A stretch of DNA of 64,000 nt from Streptomyces sp. QL37 (GCF_002941025.1 NZ_PTJS01000001.1:1736001-1800000), one strand, 5' to 3'. Positions 20,427 to 29,232 are shown, counted from the stretch's first letter. The notes: generated by a model not told the origin, from the letters alone. A program made the numbers and translations.

Positions 20427-21362
20427 TCAGGCGGCGCGTGCACGGCGCCGGGGGGTCATCGCCAGGCGGGGGTGGGCGGCGACGACCTCGAAGGTGCGGG
20501 TGGTACAGGGAACCCGGCCGAAGAGACTGTCGGGGCCGGCGACGCACATCCGCCGGACTCCGGCGTCCCGCAGGGCCGTGGTGACGCTCGGCCAGTTCAT
20601 GGGGTGGTCGAAGCCGTCGAGCAGCATGGTGCGCAGCTCCGCGCCCGTGTGCAGCAGCCTGCCGTCCTGGTCGGCGACGACCGGCAGGGAGGGATCGGCG
20701 AAGGTGTAGCGCGAGATGACCTCGCGTTCCGCCTTGGCCCGCAGCGGCGCGAACGCGGACGCGTGCATGGGGGGACGCATGGTGTACAGGGGGAGGCTGC
20801 CGATGCCGCGCAGCCGCTCCCGCATCCACTCCACACGGTGTTCGGCGAGGGAGACCATCCAGAAGCCGTCGTCGATGTGGCAGGAGATCTCGTGCCACTC
20901 GCCGGCTTCGCCGAGTTCGGCGAGGATCGGGTCCAGTTCCTCGCTCGGCGCGCGGACGAAGGACAGGGTGACGATGTCCTTGTGGTGTTCGGCGAAGTAC
21001 GACTCGAGGCACCGCGCGATACCGGCGGTGAGCCGGACCGCGTCGGGCAGGTCGAGGGCGCCGGTGTAGGCGAGGGCGGCCTTCTCCCCGAAGCTGGGAC
21101 CGGCCACGATGTCGGGGACGACGTCCAGGTGCTCGGTCGCCCAGTACGCGCTGGCCAGGCAGTTCACGAAGAAGGCGACCTGGGCGGCTTCCGAGTAGTC
21201 GCCCTCGGAACGGCGGAAGGCGTCCACCAGCGAGTAGCCCAGGGCGTCGTCGGCGACGGCGACCAGGTTCCGGGCCACGGGGTTGGCCACCATGAAGCGG
21301 CCCACGTCGGCGAAGGGGACGGGCCCCATGCCGGGGAAGACGAGAGCGGTGTCGTACGCCAT
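20427..21362 (-). CDS. Discrete trans-acyltransferase for the starter unit (VinK-like)
   Basis: A 311-aa malonyltransferase-fold acyltransferase with nucleophile S90 in GPSFGE and a candidate catalytic H200 (RPPMHASAF). The usual malonyl-binding Arg context of PKS ATs is not evident. VinK moves the dipeptidyl starter from VinL to the loading ACP of VinP1; this cluster has exactly those two partners, the free ACP (35 bp downstream) and a PKS that opens with an ACP lacking its own AT. Start: ATG after a purine-rich GGGGAC. An extender-loading AT is the alternative, but the PKS modules already have their own. Confidence 0.87.
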   Translation of the reverse strand: MAYDTALVFPGMGPVPFADVGRFMVANPVARNLVAVADDALGYSLVDAFRRSEGDYSEAAQVAFFVNCLASAYWATEHLDVVPDIVAGPSFGEKAALAYTGALDLPDAVRLTAGIARCLESYFAEHHKDIVTLSFVRAPSEELDPILAELGEAGEWHEISCHIDDGFWMVSLAEHRVEWMRERLRGIGSLPLYTMRPPMHASAFAPLRAKAEREVISRYTFADPSLPVVADQDGRLLHTGAELRTMLLDGFDHPMNWPSVTTALRDAGVRRMCVAGPDSLFGRVPCTTRTFEVVAAHPRLAMTPRRRARAA

Positions 21363-21427
21363 GGCGGTGTCCCCGCCCCCTCTCACTGTGGTCTGCGACG
21401 CCCGGCCCGGCGTCGTGGCGCGGCGCG

Positions 21428-22345
21428 TCACAGGCCGGCGAGGAAGTCGGTCAGCACCTCGAAGAACCGGTCCGGTTCCTCCAGGTGCGGCAGGTGGCTG
21501 GACTCCTCGAAGATCTCCCAGCGGGCCCCCGGGACACGGTCCATGTAGGGCTGGACGACGGCCGGGGTGGCCTCGTCGTGACGTCCGCTCAGGAGCAGCG
21601 TGGGTGTCCGGATGGTGTCCAGTTCGTCGACGATCGACCAGTCCTTCAGGGAGCCGATCACGTGGAACTCGGTGGGGCCGTTCATCGCGTAGTAGACCGT
21701 CGGGTCGTTGTAGATCTCCATGAAGGAGGAGAGGAAGTCGCGGGGCCACGGGGTGAGGCGGCACACGTGGCGGTCGTAGAAGACCCGCATCGCGGCCAGG
21801 TACTCCTCGGATTCGTAGGTGCCGGCCCTCTCGTGCCGTACGAGGGCTTCCTGCACGTCCGGCGGCAGGGCGGCCCGCAGCCGGGCCATCTCCTGGAGCC
21901 AGATGGGGTACGAGGCGGGCGCGTTGGCCACGACCAGACCGCGGAGGCCGGGGGGACGGCCCATGGCGTGCCGTGCGCTGAGCGGGCCGCCCCAGGACTG
22001 GCCGAACAGGACGTAGTCGTCGGCGATGCCCAGTTCCCTTACGAGATTTCCGAGTTCGTCGAGGAAGAGGTCGACCGTCCAGAAGTCCGGGGCGCTGTCG
22101 GGGAGATGGGTGGAGCCCCCGTTGCCGAGCTGGTCGTAGTGGACGACCGGCCAGCCGTACTCGGCGAGGCGGGCGAGCGGCAGCAGGTAGTCGTGCGTAC
22201 TGCCGGGGCCGCCGTGGACGACGACGACCGCGGGGCGCCCCGCCCCGAGTTCCCCGGTCACGCGGTACCAGGTCCGGTACTCCCCGAAGGGGACGGTGCC
22301 CTTGACGCCGGGCACCAGACCCTGCGCACTGGGTTTCGGGGACAC
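21428..22345 (-). CDS. Proline-iminopeptidase-family hydrolase (VinJ-like amino-cap remover)
   Basis: Alpha/beta hydrolase of about 305 aa: oxyanion-hole HGGPG (residues 44-48), nucleophile S117 in GQSWGG, acid Asp in SGRHDEAT and His in SSHLPHLEEP. VinJ of this family removes the N-terminal alanyl group from the finished polyketide chain, freeing the amine for lactam formation. It is the first gene of the minus-strand starter operon. The GTG at 22345 is chosen because AGAGG lies 8 nt upstream; GTG at 22354 overlaps that site. Its presence supports the dipeptide-protection route rather than direct loading. Confidence 0.85.
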   Translation of the reverse strand: MSPKPSAQGLVPGVKGTVPFGEYRTWYRVTGELGAGRPAVVVVHGGPGSTHDYLLPLARLAEYGWPVVHYDQLGNGGSTHLPDSAPDFWTVDLFLDELGNLVRELGIADDYVLFGQSWGGPLSARHAMGRPPGLRGLVVANAPASYPIWLQEMARLRAALPPDVQEALVRHERAGTYESEEYLAAMRVFYDRHVCRLTPWPRDFLSSFMEIYNDPTVYYAMNGPTEFHVIGSLKDWSIVDELDTIRTPTLLLSGRHDEATPAVVQPYMDRVPGARWEIFEESSHLPHLEEPDRFFEVLTDFLAGL

Positions 22346-22491
22346 GCTGATCACCTCTAGTCGGCTGCGGAGTGCGGCGGCCGTCCGGTCAGGAGATCCG
22401 GCCGGGACCGCGGAGCGTGTGGTGCTGGGGGCGGACCGTGCTTCCGCCGTGGTCCGCAGCCGACGCTAACCGTCGCCCAGACGTTCGACGG

Positions 22492-22510
22492 ACCCCTAAC
22501 CGCCCCTAGT
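22492..22510 (+). promoter_or_regulatory. Operator-like direct repeat A in the divergent promoter
   Basis: ACCCCTAACCGCCCCTAGT holds two CCCCTA half-sites at exactly 10-bp spacing (22493 and 22503). Same design as the sites at 14047 and 28200. Confidence 0.6.
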
Positions 22511-22562
22511 GGTACGGGGAGTGACGGGCGCCACGGCCGCACCCCTCAGCGGGTCGCGCCGC

Positions 22563-22580
22563 TAGGGGCACATAGGGGTG
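22563..22580 (-). promoter_or_regulatory. Operator-like direct repeat B in the divergent promoter
   Basis: TAGGGGCACATAGGGGTG on the plus strand is the reverse-strand version: two CCCCTA half-sites at 10-bp spacing (22563 and 22573). It points opposite to site A, which fits one site for each divergent operon. Confidence 0.6.
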
Positions 22581-22706
22581 GGCCATCCCGGGCGCCGCTC
22601 CTTAGCGTGCGGGAAACGGTCGGCGGAAACCGCGCCGGCGCCGGGCCCGGAGCCCTTCCCCGGGGTGAACCGCGCGGCCCGCTCCCTCCCGTGCGAAGAG
22701 GACACC

Positions 22707-23939
22707 ATGACTGCACCTGCCGAAGCGGCCGCCGAGGGCGCCCTCCCGGAGTTCCCGATGCGTAGGGCCTGCCCCTTCAGTCCGCCGGCCGCCTACGCCG
22801 GGCTGCGCGAGAACGAACCGGTCTCCCGGGCGCAGCTGAAGGTCAACGGCAAGCCGGCCTGGCTGGTCACCCGCCACGACCTGTACAAGAAGGTGCTCGG
22901 CGACGCGCGGGTGAGCGCCAATCTGAAGCTGCCGGGCTACCCGCTCCAGGTGCCGGTGCCGGAGGAGACGCTCCAGTCGGTCCCCCTCACCTTCCTGTCC
23001 ATGGACCCACCCGACCACACAGTGCAACGCCGCATGCTGGCACCGGAGTTCAGCGTGCGCCGGATGCGCGAGCTGCGCACCCGGGTGCAGGAGCTCGTGG
23101 ACGAGCAGATCGACGACATGCTCGCCAAGGGCTGCGACAGTCCGGTGGACCTCGTCACGGCCCTGGCGCTGCCGGTGCCGTCCCTGGTGATCTGCGAACT
23201 GCTCGGCGTCCCCTACGAGGACCACGCCCGGTTCGAGCAGTGGGCGTGGGCCATCATGAACCACGAGGTCAGCGACGAGGACCGGGGCATGGCCCACTAC
23301 GAGCTGGACCGCTACGTCGACGGGCTGGTCACCGCGAAGGAGAGCGAGCCCGGCGACGACATGATCAGCCGGCTGATCGAGTTCAACCGGGAGACTCCGG
23401 CGGTGGAGCACTCGGACATCGTCAGCATGTCCAAGCTGATGCTGGTCACCGGGCACGAGACCACGGCGAACATGATCGCGCTGGGTGTGCTGGCGCTGCT
23501 CGAACACCCGGACCAGCTCGCCGCCGTGCGCGAGGAGCCCGAGCTGATGCCACGCGCGGTGGAGGAACTGCTGCGCCTGTTCTCCATCTCGGACGCCGGC
23601 ACCGCGCGCGTGGCCATGGAGGACATCGAGCTCGGGGGTGTCACCATCCGCGCCGGTGAAGGCATCCTGCCGCTGAACAACGCCGCCAACCACGACGAGC
23701 AGGTCTTCCCCGACGCGGACCGGCTGGACGTGCGCCGCGAGGCCCGCAGCCACGTGGCCTTCGGGTACGGCGTCCATCAGTGCGTCGGCCAGAACCTGGC
23801 CCGGATGGAACTCGACGTCGTCTACTCCACGCTGCTGCGCCGGGTGCCGACACTGCGCCTGGCCACGCCGGTCGACGAGCTGCGCTTCAAGGACGACGCC
23901 ATCGTCTGGGGCCTGTACGAGCTGCCCGTCACCTGGTGA
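22707..23939 (+). CDS. Cytochrome P450 (first of a tandem pair)
   Basis: A 410-aa bacterial class I P450: I-helix TGHETTAN, ExxR in VEELLR, and heme loop FGYGVHQCVGQNLAR with the Cys thiolate ligand. AGAGGA lies 7 nt before the ATG. It is strongly similar along its whole length to the next gene (shared FPMRR.CPFS, SRA.LKVNGKPAWLVTRH, SMDPPDHT.QRRML), so the two arose by duplication. It probably oxidises the macrolactam or a late intermediate. It is the first gene of the plus-strand operon that ends with a ferredoxin. Substrate and position of oxidation cannot be read from sequence. Confidence 0.93.
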   Translation: MTAPAEAAAEGALPEFPMRRACPFSPPAAYAGLRENEPVSRAQLKVNGKPAWLVTRHDLYKKVLGDARVSANLKLPGYPLQVPVPEETLQSVPLTFLSMDPPDHTVQRRMLAPEFSVRRMRELRTRVQELVDEQIDDMLAKGCDSPVDLVTALALPVPSLVICELLGVPYEDHARFEQWAWAIMNHEVSDEDRGMAHYELDRYVDGLVTAKESEPGDDMISRLIEFNRETPAVEHSDIVSMSKLMLVTGHETTANMIALGVLALLEHPDQLAAVREEPELMPRAVEELLRLFSISDAGTARVAMEDIELGGVTIRAGEGILPLNNAANHDEQVFPDADRLDVRREARSHVAFGYGVHQCVGQNLARMELDVVYSTLLRRVPTLRLATPVDELRFKDDAIVWGLYELPVTW

Positions 23940-23994
23940 CGCCGGGCACCCCGATGAGCATTCCCTCCCCCACCGTTCCGTTCGAGAGGCAGCC

Positions 23995-25230
23995 ATGACC
24001 CAGTCCGCAGACCCGGCCGGCGGGACGGCGTCGCCGTATCCGCAGTTCCCGATGCGACGCACCTGCCCGTTCAGCGAGCCGCGCGAGTACGCCGGGCTGC
24101 GCGCGGACGAGCCCGTGTCGCGCGCCTCGCTCAAGGTGAACGGCAAGCCGGCCTGGCTGGTGACCCGGCACGAGCACGTGAAGCAGGTGCTCGGCGACCC
24201 GCGGGTGAGTTCCAACCTCAAGCGTCCCGGCTACCCGCACCAGTTCCACATCTCCGAGGAGATGCTGGCCCACGTCCGGCTGATGATGCTGTCCATGGAC
24301 CCGCCGGACCACACCGCGCAACGCCGCATGCTGATACCGGAGTTCACAGCGCGGCGGGTGAAGGAGATGCGTCCGCGGATCCAGCAGATCGTCGACGAAC
24401 GCATCGACGCCATGCTCGCCGCGGGCGGCCCGGTGGACCTGGTCCAGGCCCTCGCCCTGCCGGTGCCGTCCCTGACCATCTGCGAGCTGCTCGGGGTCCC
24501 CTACGAGGACCACGCCCAGTTCGAGGAGTGGTCGGGCGCCCTCATGAACCACGACCTCAGCCCCGAGGAGTACGGGGCGGCGGTGCAGTCCCTGGACATG
24601 TACCTCGACAAGCTGGTCACCCTCAAGGAGACCGAGCCGGGGGACGACCTGATCAGCCGGTTCCTGGAGAAGAACCGCACCGAGCAGGCCGCCGACCACG
24701 TCGACGTGGTGACCATGGCCCGGATGATGCTGGTGGGCGGCCACGAGACGACGGCCAACATGATCGCGCTCGGTGTGCTGGCCCTGCTGGAACACCCGGA
24801 CCAGATGGCCGAGCTCCGGTCGGACCACACCTTGCTGCCGAACGCGATCGAGGAACTGCTCCGGGTCTTCTCCATCTCGGACTCGGGCACCGCCCGCGTC
24901 GCGGTCGAGGACATCGAGGTGGGCGGTGTCACCATCCGCGCCGGTGAGGGCATCCTCGCGCTGAACAACGCGGCCGACCACGACGAGGCGGTCTTCGCCG
25001 ACCCCGGCACCCTCGACTTCCACCGCAAGGAGGCGCGCAGCCACCTCGCCTTCGGGTACGGCATCCACCAGTGCATGGGCGCGAACCTGGCCCGCGCGGA
25101 GCTGGAGATCGTCTACGGCACCCTGCTCCGCCGCGTTCCGGGGCTCCGGCTGGCCGTGCCCGTGGAAGAACTGCGGTACAAGGACGACGCCATGGTCTAC
25201 GGCGTCTACGAACTGCCCGTCACCTGGTGA
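23995..25230 (+). CDS. Cytochrome P450 (second of a tandem pair)
   Basis: A 411-aa P450 with I-helix GGHETTAN, EELLRVF and heme loop FGYGIHQCMGANLAR. It is preceded by GAGGCAG 5 nt before the ATG and lies 55 bp after its paralogue. The close similarity with kept catalytic motifs in both suggests two oxidation sites or two steps on the same scaffold rather than a dying copy. The ferredoxin 26 bp downstream is the likely electron donor. Confidence 0.93.
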   Translation: MTQSADPAGGTASPYPQFPMRRTCPFSEPREYAGLRADEPVSRASLKVNGKPAWLVTRHEHVKQVLGDPRVSSNLKRPGYPHQFHISEEMLAHVRLMMLSMDPPDHTAQRRMLIPEFTARRVKEMRPRIQQIVDERIDAMLAAGGPVDLVQALALPVPSLTICELLGVPYEDHAQFEEWSGALMNHDLSPEEYGAAVQSLDMYLDKLVTLKETEPGDDLISRFLEKNRTEQAADHVDVVTMARMMLVGGHETTANMIALGVLALLEHPDQMAELRSDHTLLPNAIEELLRVFSISDSGTARVAVEDIEVGGVTIRAGEGILALNNAADHDEAVFADPGTLDFHRKEARSHLAFGYGIHQCMGANLARAELEIVYGTLLRRVPGLRLAVPVEELRYKDDAMVYGVYELPVTW

Positions 25231-25256
25231 CGGCCGACCCGATCGGAAGCCCTGTC

Positions 25257-25448
25257 ATGCATGTCACCACGGACCACGACCGCTGCGTGGGCTCCGGTCA
25301 GTGCGCGATGCTCAGCCCCGAGGTCTTCGACCAGGACGACGACGGTCTCGTCGTCGTCCTCCAGGAGAGGCCGGCCGCGGAGCTGCTGGACGATGTCCAC
25401 CGTGCCGCGGACCTGTGCCCGTCACGGTCCATCCACGTCACCGGCTGA
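25257..25448 (+). CDS. 3Fe-4S ferredoxin
   Basis: A 63-aa ferredoxin of the P450-partner type, with cluster ligands in CVGSGQC and a distal CPSRSI (three Cys, pattern C-x5-C...C-P), as in [3Fe-4S] ferredoxins. GGAAG precedes the ATG by 7 nt. It supplies electrons to the two upstream P450s. No ferredoxin reductase is encoded in the window, so a housekeeping reductase must serve. Confidence 0.92.
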   Translation: MHVTTDHDRCVGSGQCAMLSPEVFDQDDDGLVVVLQERPAAELLDDVHRAADLCPSRSIHVTG

Positions 25449-25605
25449 TCCGTTCCACCCCTCGCGCCGCGGTCCCGTGCGGGCCCGCACCGGCACCGCG
25501 GCGCGGGCGTCCGGCCTGCGTACCGCGGGGCAGCGCCACCCGGCCCACGTACTGCGGGGCGCGCAGTCCGCCCGGCACGATGACGACAACCGAGGACGTG
25601 AACCC

Positions 25606-27198
25606 GTGGTGACGAACCGACCTCGCTCCTCCGAATCCGGACTGCCCATCGAGCCGGTCCAAGGGCCCGGCACCCTGGCGGGCTGGGACCCGGCCGAGAA
25701 GCTGGGCGAGCCGGGGCAATACCCGTTCACGCGTGGTGTGTATCCGTCGATGTACACGGGGCGGCCGTGGACGATGCGGCAGTACGCCGGGTTCGGTACC
25801 GCCGCCGAGTCCAACGCCCGTTACAAGCAGTTGATCGCCAACGGCACGACGGGACTCTCCGTCGCGTTCGACCTGCCCACCCAGATGGGGCACGACTCGG
25901 ACGCCCCCATCGCCTCCGGTGAGGTCGGCAAGGTCGGCGTGGCGATCGACTCGCTCGACGACATGCGCGTCCTGTTCGGCGGGATCCCGCTGGACGAGGT
26001 CTCCACCTCGATGACCATCAACGCCCCGGCCGCGCTCCTCCTGCTGCTCTACCAACTGGTCGCCGAGGAGCAGGGCGTCCCGGCGGACCGGCTGACGGGC
26101 ACCATCCAGAACGACGTGCTCAAGGAGTACATCGCCCGGGGCACGTACATCTTCCCGCCCAAGCCCTCGCTGCGGCTGATCGCGGACATCTTCAAGTACT
26201 GCCGGGCCGAGATCCCGAAGTGGAACACCATCTCCATCTCCGGCTACCACATGGCGGAGGCCGGCGCCTCGCCCGCACAGGAGATCGCCTTCACCCTCGC
26301 GGACGGCATCGAGTACGTCCGCACCGCCGTCTCGGCCGGCATGGACGTGGACGACTTCGCGCCGCGCCTGTCCTTCTTCTTCGTCGCCCGTACGACGATC
26401 CTGGAGGAGGTCGCCAAATTCCGTGCCGCGCGCCGGATCTGGGCGAAGGTGATGCGGGAGGAGTTCGGCGCGAAGAACCCCAAGTCCCTGATGCTGCGCT
26501 TCCACACCCAGACCGCCGGGGTCCAGCTCACCGCCCAGCAGCCCGAGGTCAACCTGGTCCGGGTCGCCGTGCAGGGCCTGGGCGCGGTCCTGGGCGGCAC
26601 GCAGTCACTGCACACCAACTCCTTCGACGAGGCCATCGCCCTGCCGACCGACAAGTCCGCCCGCCTCGCACTGCGCACCCAACAGGTCCTGGCCTACGAG
26701 ACGGACGTCACGGCGACGGTGGACCCCTTCGCCGGGTCCTACGTCGTCGAGAAGATGACCGACGACGTCGAAGCCGCGGCGGTCGAACTGATGCGGAAGA
26801 TCGAGGATCTCGGTGGGGCCGTCGCCGCCATCGAACACGGCTTCCAGAAAAGGGAGATCGAGGAGAACGCCTACCGCATCGCCCAGGAGACCGACTCCGG
26901 CGAGCGGGTCGTCGTCGGGGTCAACCGCTTCCGCCTGGACGAGGAGGAACCCTACGAACCCCTCCGCGTCGACCCCTTCATCGAGACCCAGCAGGCCGAA
27001 CGCATCGCCAAGCTCCGGGCCTGGCGGGACCAGGACCGGGTGGACCGGCACCTCGCCGCCCTGCAGAAGGCCGCGGCCGGGGACGACAGCGTGCTGTACC
27101 CGATGAAGGACGCCCTGTCCGTCGGCGCGACCGTGGGAGAGGTCTGCGACGCGTTGCGCGAGATCTGGGGTACGTACACCCCCGGCGAGCTCTTCTGA
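25606..27198 (+). CDS. Methylmalonyl-CoA mutase large subunit lacking the B12 domain
   Basis: A 530-aa radical acyl-CoA mutase catalytic (TIM-barrel) subunit; it ends at GTYTPGELF without the roughly 130-aa cobalamin domain of full-length enzymes, so it needs a separate small subunit. Specificity positions: Tyr60 in MRQYAGF and Arg178 in KEYIARGTY correspond to Tyr89/Arg207 of methylmalonyl-CoA mutase, whereas isobutyryl-CoA mutase has Phe/Gln there. This supports succinyl-CoA/methylmalonyl-CoA interconversion and hence supply of the methylmalonyl extender used by the partial PKS at the left edge. The GTG start lies 9 nt after GAGGA and 157 bp after the ferredoxin. Confidence 0.9.
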   Translation: MVTNRPRSSESGLPIEPVQGPGTLAGWDPAEKLGEPGQYPFTRGVYPSMYTGRPWTMRQYAGFGTAAESNARYKQLIANGTTGLSVAFDLPTQMGHDSDAPIASGEVGKVGVAIDSLDDMRVLFGGIPLDEVSTSMTINAPAALLLLLYQLVAEEQGVPADRLTGTIQNDVLKEYIARGTYIFPPKPSLRLIADIFKYCRAEIPKWNTISISGYHMAEAGASPAQEIAFTLADGIEYVRTAVSAGMDVDDFAPRLSFFFVARTTILEEVAKFRAARRIWAKVMREEFGAKNPKSLMLRFHTQTAGVQLTAQQPEVNLVRVAVQGLGAVLGGTQSLHTNSFDEAIALPTDKSARLALRTQQVLAYETDVTATVDPFAGSYVVEKMTDDVEAAAVELMRKIEDLGGAVAAIEHGFQKREIEENAYRIAQETDSGERVVVGVNRFRLDEEEPYEPLRVDPFIETQQAERIAKLRAWRDQDRVDRHLAALQKAAAGDDSVLYPMKDALSVGATVGEVCDALREIWGTYTPGELF

Positions 27199-27243
27199 TC
27201 CCCGGCCGGACCTCCCCCGGGGCCGTCGGCCCGCGGGGAGCCT

Positions 27244-28116
27244 TCACCCCCGGCCCGCCTCCGGCCGGGGGCCCACGAGCGACTCGGCCTGCTGGAGGAA
27301 GAGCGGCAGCCACTGCTCGTAGGAAGCGGTGCCCAGATACCGCGACGCCGTTTCCGCGTCCTTGCCGACGGGCACGTGCAGCGGCGTCCCGGGGTCGTCG
27401 ACGGCGGCCAGGACCGCCTCGGCCACCTCGCCGCAGTCACCGGCACCCTCCTGGACGCGGGCGAGGAACCGCGCGGTCCACGCACGGTCGGCGGCGTAGG
27501 CACCGGCCGCGGAAGGCTCCGCCGGGGCGGCGCCCGTGGTGCTCTCGCGGTGGATGCGGGAGGCGAAGCTGCCGGGCTCCAGGCACACCACGCGGATCCC
27601 GAAGGGCCGCACCTCGGCGGACAGCGCCTCGCTGAGCGTGCCCAGGGCAGCCTTGCCGGCGGCGTAGAAACCACCGTGCGGCACGGCGAACGTACGGCCG
27701 GCGAGGGAGGAGACATTGACGATGACGCCGCTGCCGCGTGCGCGCATGGCGGGAAGGACCGCGCGCACGGTGCGTACCGGGCCCCAGAAGTTGGTCTCCA
27801 GCACCGCCCGCGCCTCGTCCTGCGGCATGGTCTCCACGGGCCCGGTGCGGTCGATGCCCGCGTTGTTGACCAGCACGTCGATGGCGCCGTGCCGTTCCTG
27901 CACCCCGTCGACCGCGGCGGCGACCGAGGCGTCGTCGGTGACATCGAGCCGGGGCACGTCCAGGGTGAGGTTCTCCGCCCGGGCACGGGCGAGCAGTTCA
28001 CGGGCGCCGGCGGGATCGCGTACGCAGGCGTGGACGCGGTCTCCCCTGCGGGCGAACGCCAGCGCGGTCTCCAGGCCGATCCCGCTGCTGCAACCGGTGA
28101 TGAGGACCGACGTCAT
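27244..28116 (-). CDS. Short-chain dehydrogenase/reductase at the cluster border
   Basis: A 290-aa classical SDR: GCSSGIG cofactor loop at the N-terminus, NNAG, catalytic Ser in NVSSLAG and the YAAGK pair (YxxxK). The C-terminal extension resembles the oxidoreductase branch near retinol/17-beta-hydroxysteroid-type SDRs. The ATG follows AGGCGG. It converges on the mutase gene. Its upstream region carries the same CCCCTA direct repeat as the PKS and starter promoters, so I include it in the cluster regulon, perhaps as a tailoring ketoreductase or alcohol dehydrogenase. The substrate is unknown. Confidence 0.88.
   Translation of the reverse strand: MTSVLITGCSSGIGLETALAFARRGDRVHACVRDPAGARELLARARAENLTLDVPRLDVTDDASVAAAVDGVQERHGAIDVLVNNAGIDRTGPVETMPQDEARAVLETNFWGPVRTVRAVLPAMRARGSGVIVNVSSLAGRTFAVPHGGFYAAGKAALGTLSEALSAEVRPFGIRVVCLEPGSFASRIHRESTTGAAPAEPSAAGAYAADRAWTARFLARVQEGAGDCGEVAEAVLAAVDDPGTPLHVPVGKDAETASRYLGTASYEQWLPLFLQQAESLVGPRPEAGRG
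27247..27271. terminator. Hairpin at the convergent mutase/SDR ends
   Basis: CCCCCGGCC, 7-nt loop, GGCCGGGGG forms a perfect 9-bp stem overlapping the last codons of the SDR gene, 49 bp after the mutase stop. It could serve as a bidirectional terminator. Confidence 0.45.
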
Positions 28117-28199
28117 GGTGTACCGCCTGCTTTCCGGGCGTCGGACGAAGATGAAGATGACCGGTGGGCAGCCTACGAACGCGCCTCCGAGGGCCGCAT

Positions 28200-28218
28200 C
28201 CCCTATGACCCCCTAGGG
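28200..28218 (+). promoter_or_regulatory. Operator-like direct repeat upstream of the SDR
   Basis: CCCCTATGACCCCCTAGGG holds CCCCTA half-sites at 28200 and 28210 (10-bp spacing). It is 84 bp upstream of the SDR start and 65 bp upstream of the divergent membrane-protein gene. This is the fourth copy of the cluster motif. Confidence 0.6.
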
Positions 28219-28282
28219 TGTCCCCTCCAGGCCCTTGACCGCCCCGGCCGCACGTCCTAACAGACCGCTAATATGCCCGCTC

Positions 28283-29029
28283 ATGAATGACGACGTACGC
28301 AACATCGTGCTCGGTCTCATAGCCGCCGGAATAAGCGCCGCCCTCGGCTGGCTCGCCCGCACATACCTGTGGCGGCGCAGACTCCGCCGCAAGCAGGCCT
28401 TCTTCGGACTGCCGGGGAACTCCGAATGCCTGCTCGTCGTCAACCGGGACGCCGGAGGGGACGGCGCGGTCCACCGCCACGACGTCTTCGCGCTGCTCGA
28501 ACTCTCCGCTCTCATCAAGGACTGCGCCGCACACGCGCAGATCGTGTCCCACGACACCGCTCAGCAGGGGTTCGGCGAACGAACGGAGTTCTGCGTCGGA
28601 GGCCCCGGGTCCAACCGGCGTATGGCCGCGCACCTCCAGTCCCTGCTGCCGGGCGTGAAGATCAACACCGGTCCGGAACCCGGCCCCGACCGCGCCGCCT
28701 TCCAGGTGGGCTCGGAACGCTACCGGCTGGAGCCCGGAACCTCCGAACACGTCCTGCTCGCCCGGCTCACCGGCGGCCCGGACGCACGGCCAGTCTTCCT
28801 CCTCTGCGGCCAGCGCGCCATCACCAACCAGGCCGCCTCCCGGTATCTGATGCGCAACCACGAGAAGCTCCAGCGCAAGCACCGCGGCGGATCCTTCGTG
28901 CTGCTGCTGAAAGTGGTCAATTCCCAGGCGTACGGCCCCGATGTCGTCGAGCTGGTCGGCGACGTGACACGCGCGGCACAGGCCCCACTGCCCGCCGCAC
29001 CCCGCGCCTCCCACCGCGCCACCGGCTGA
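28283..29029 (+). CDS. Membrane-anchored protein of unknown function
   Basis: I do not recognise this 248-aa family. Residues 5-25 form one hydrophobic segment followed by a strongly basic stop-transfer stretch (WRRRLRRK), so the rest is probably cytoplasmic. The soluble part has a conserved-looking GGPGSNRRMAAHL segment and a later RAITNQAASRYL segment, with predicted alternating helices and strands like a nucleotide- or sugar-binding Rossmann fold. A damaged partial copy of its middle lies about 630 bp downstream. It is divergent from the SDR, and the shared intergenic region carries a cluster-type operator, but membership of the cluster is unproven. Confidence 0.75.
   Translation: MNDDVRNIVLGLIAAGISAALGWLARTYLWRRRLRRKQAFFGLPGNSECLLVVNRDAGGDGAVHRHDVFALLELSALIKDCAAHAQIVSHDTAQQGFGERTEFCVGGPGSNRRMAAHLQSLLPGVKINTGPEPGPDRAAFQVGSERYRLEPGTSEHVLLARLTGGPDARPVFLLCGQRAITNQAASRYLMRNHEKLQRKHRGGSFVLLLKVVNSQAYGPDVVELVGDVTRAAQAPLPAAPRASHRATG
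28607..28668 (+). repeat. Intact copy of a duplicated segment
   Basis: About 62 bp within the membrane-protein gene (coding for SNRRMAAHLQSLLPGVKIN) that recurs nearly unchanged at 29233-29296. Confidence 0.85.
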
Positions 29030-29232
29030 ACCCGGCGCGGCCTGACGACCTCCACCCGGGCGCCCACCATGACGACCCCCTGGCCTCGATCCTTCGTGGC
29101 GGCTTCACGATCGTCACGGACCTCGTCCTGACACCCACCGTCCTCGTCGACGAGGACGGGACCGTCACACGGCAAAGCCGCAGGGCCGAGTGGGGCAGCA
29201 CCGCGATTGAGCCGAAGGTGGGACTCCGTGAA

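Larger units (their letters stand above)
22346..22706. promoter_or_regulatory. Divergent promoter region of the starter and P450 operons
   Basis: These 361 bp hold no gene. They separate the minus-strand starter/PKS convoy from the plus-strand P450-ferredoxin-mutase operon. Two operator-like direct repeats lie inside (22492-22510 and 22563-22580), in opposite orientation and 70 bp apart. This is the natural control point for the whole cluster. Confidence 0.7.

Noticed and set aside
25580..25612. Short ATG frame ([10 protein letters not shown]) before the mutase
   Set aside because: Only 10 codons, overlapping the ribosome-binding site and start of the mutase gene; no evidence of a leader-peptide function.
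29040..29232. Protein-like frame (TIVTDLVLTPTVLVDEDGTVTRQS) before the decayed copy
   Set aside because: No start codon with a ribosome-binding site and no recognisable family; treated as gene debris.
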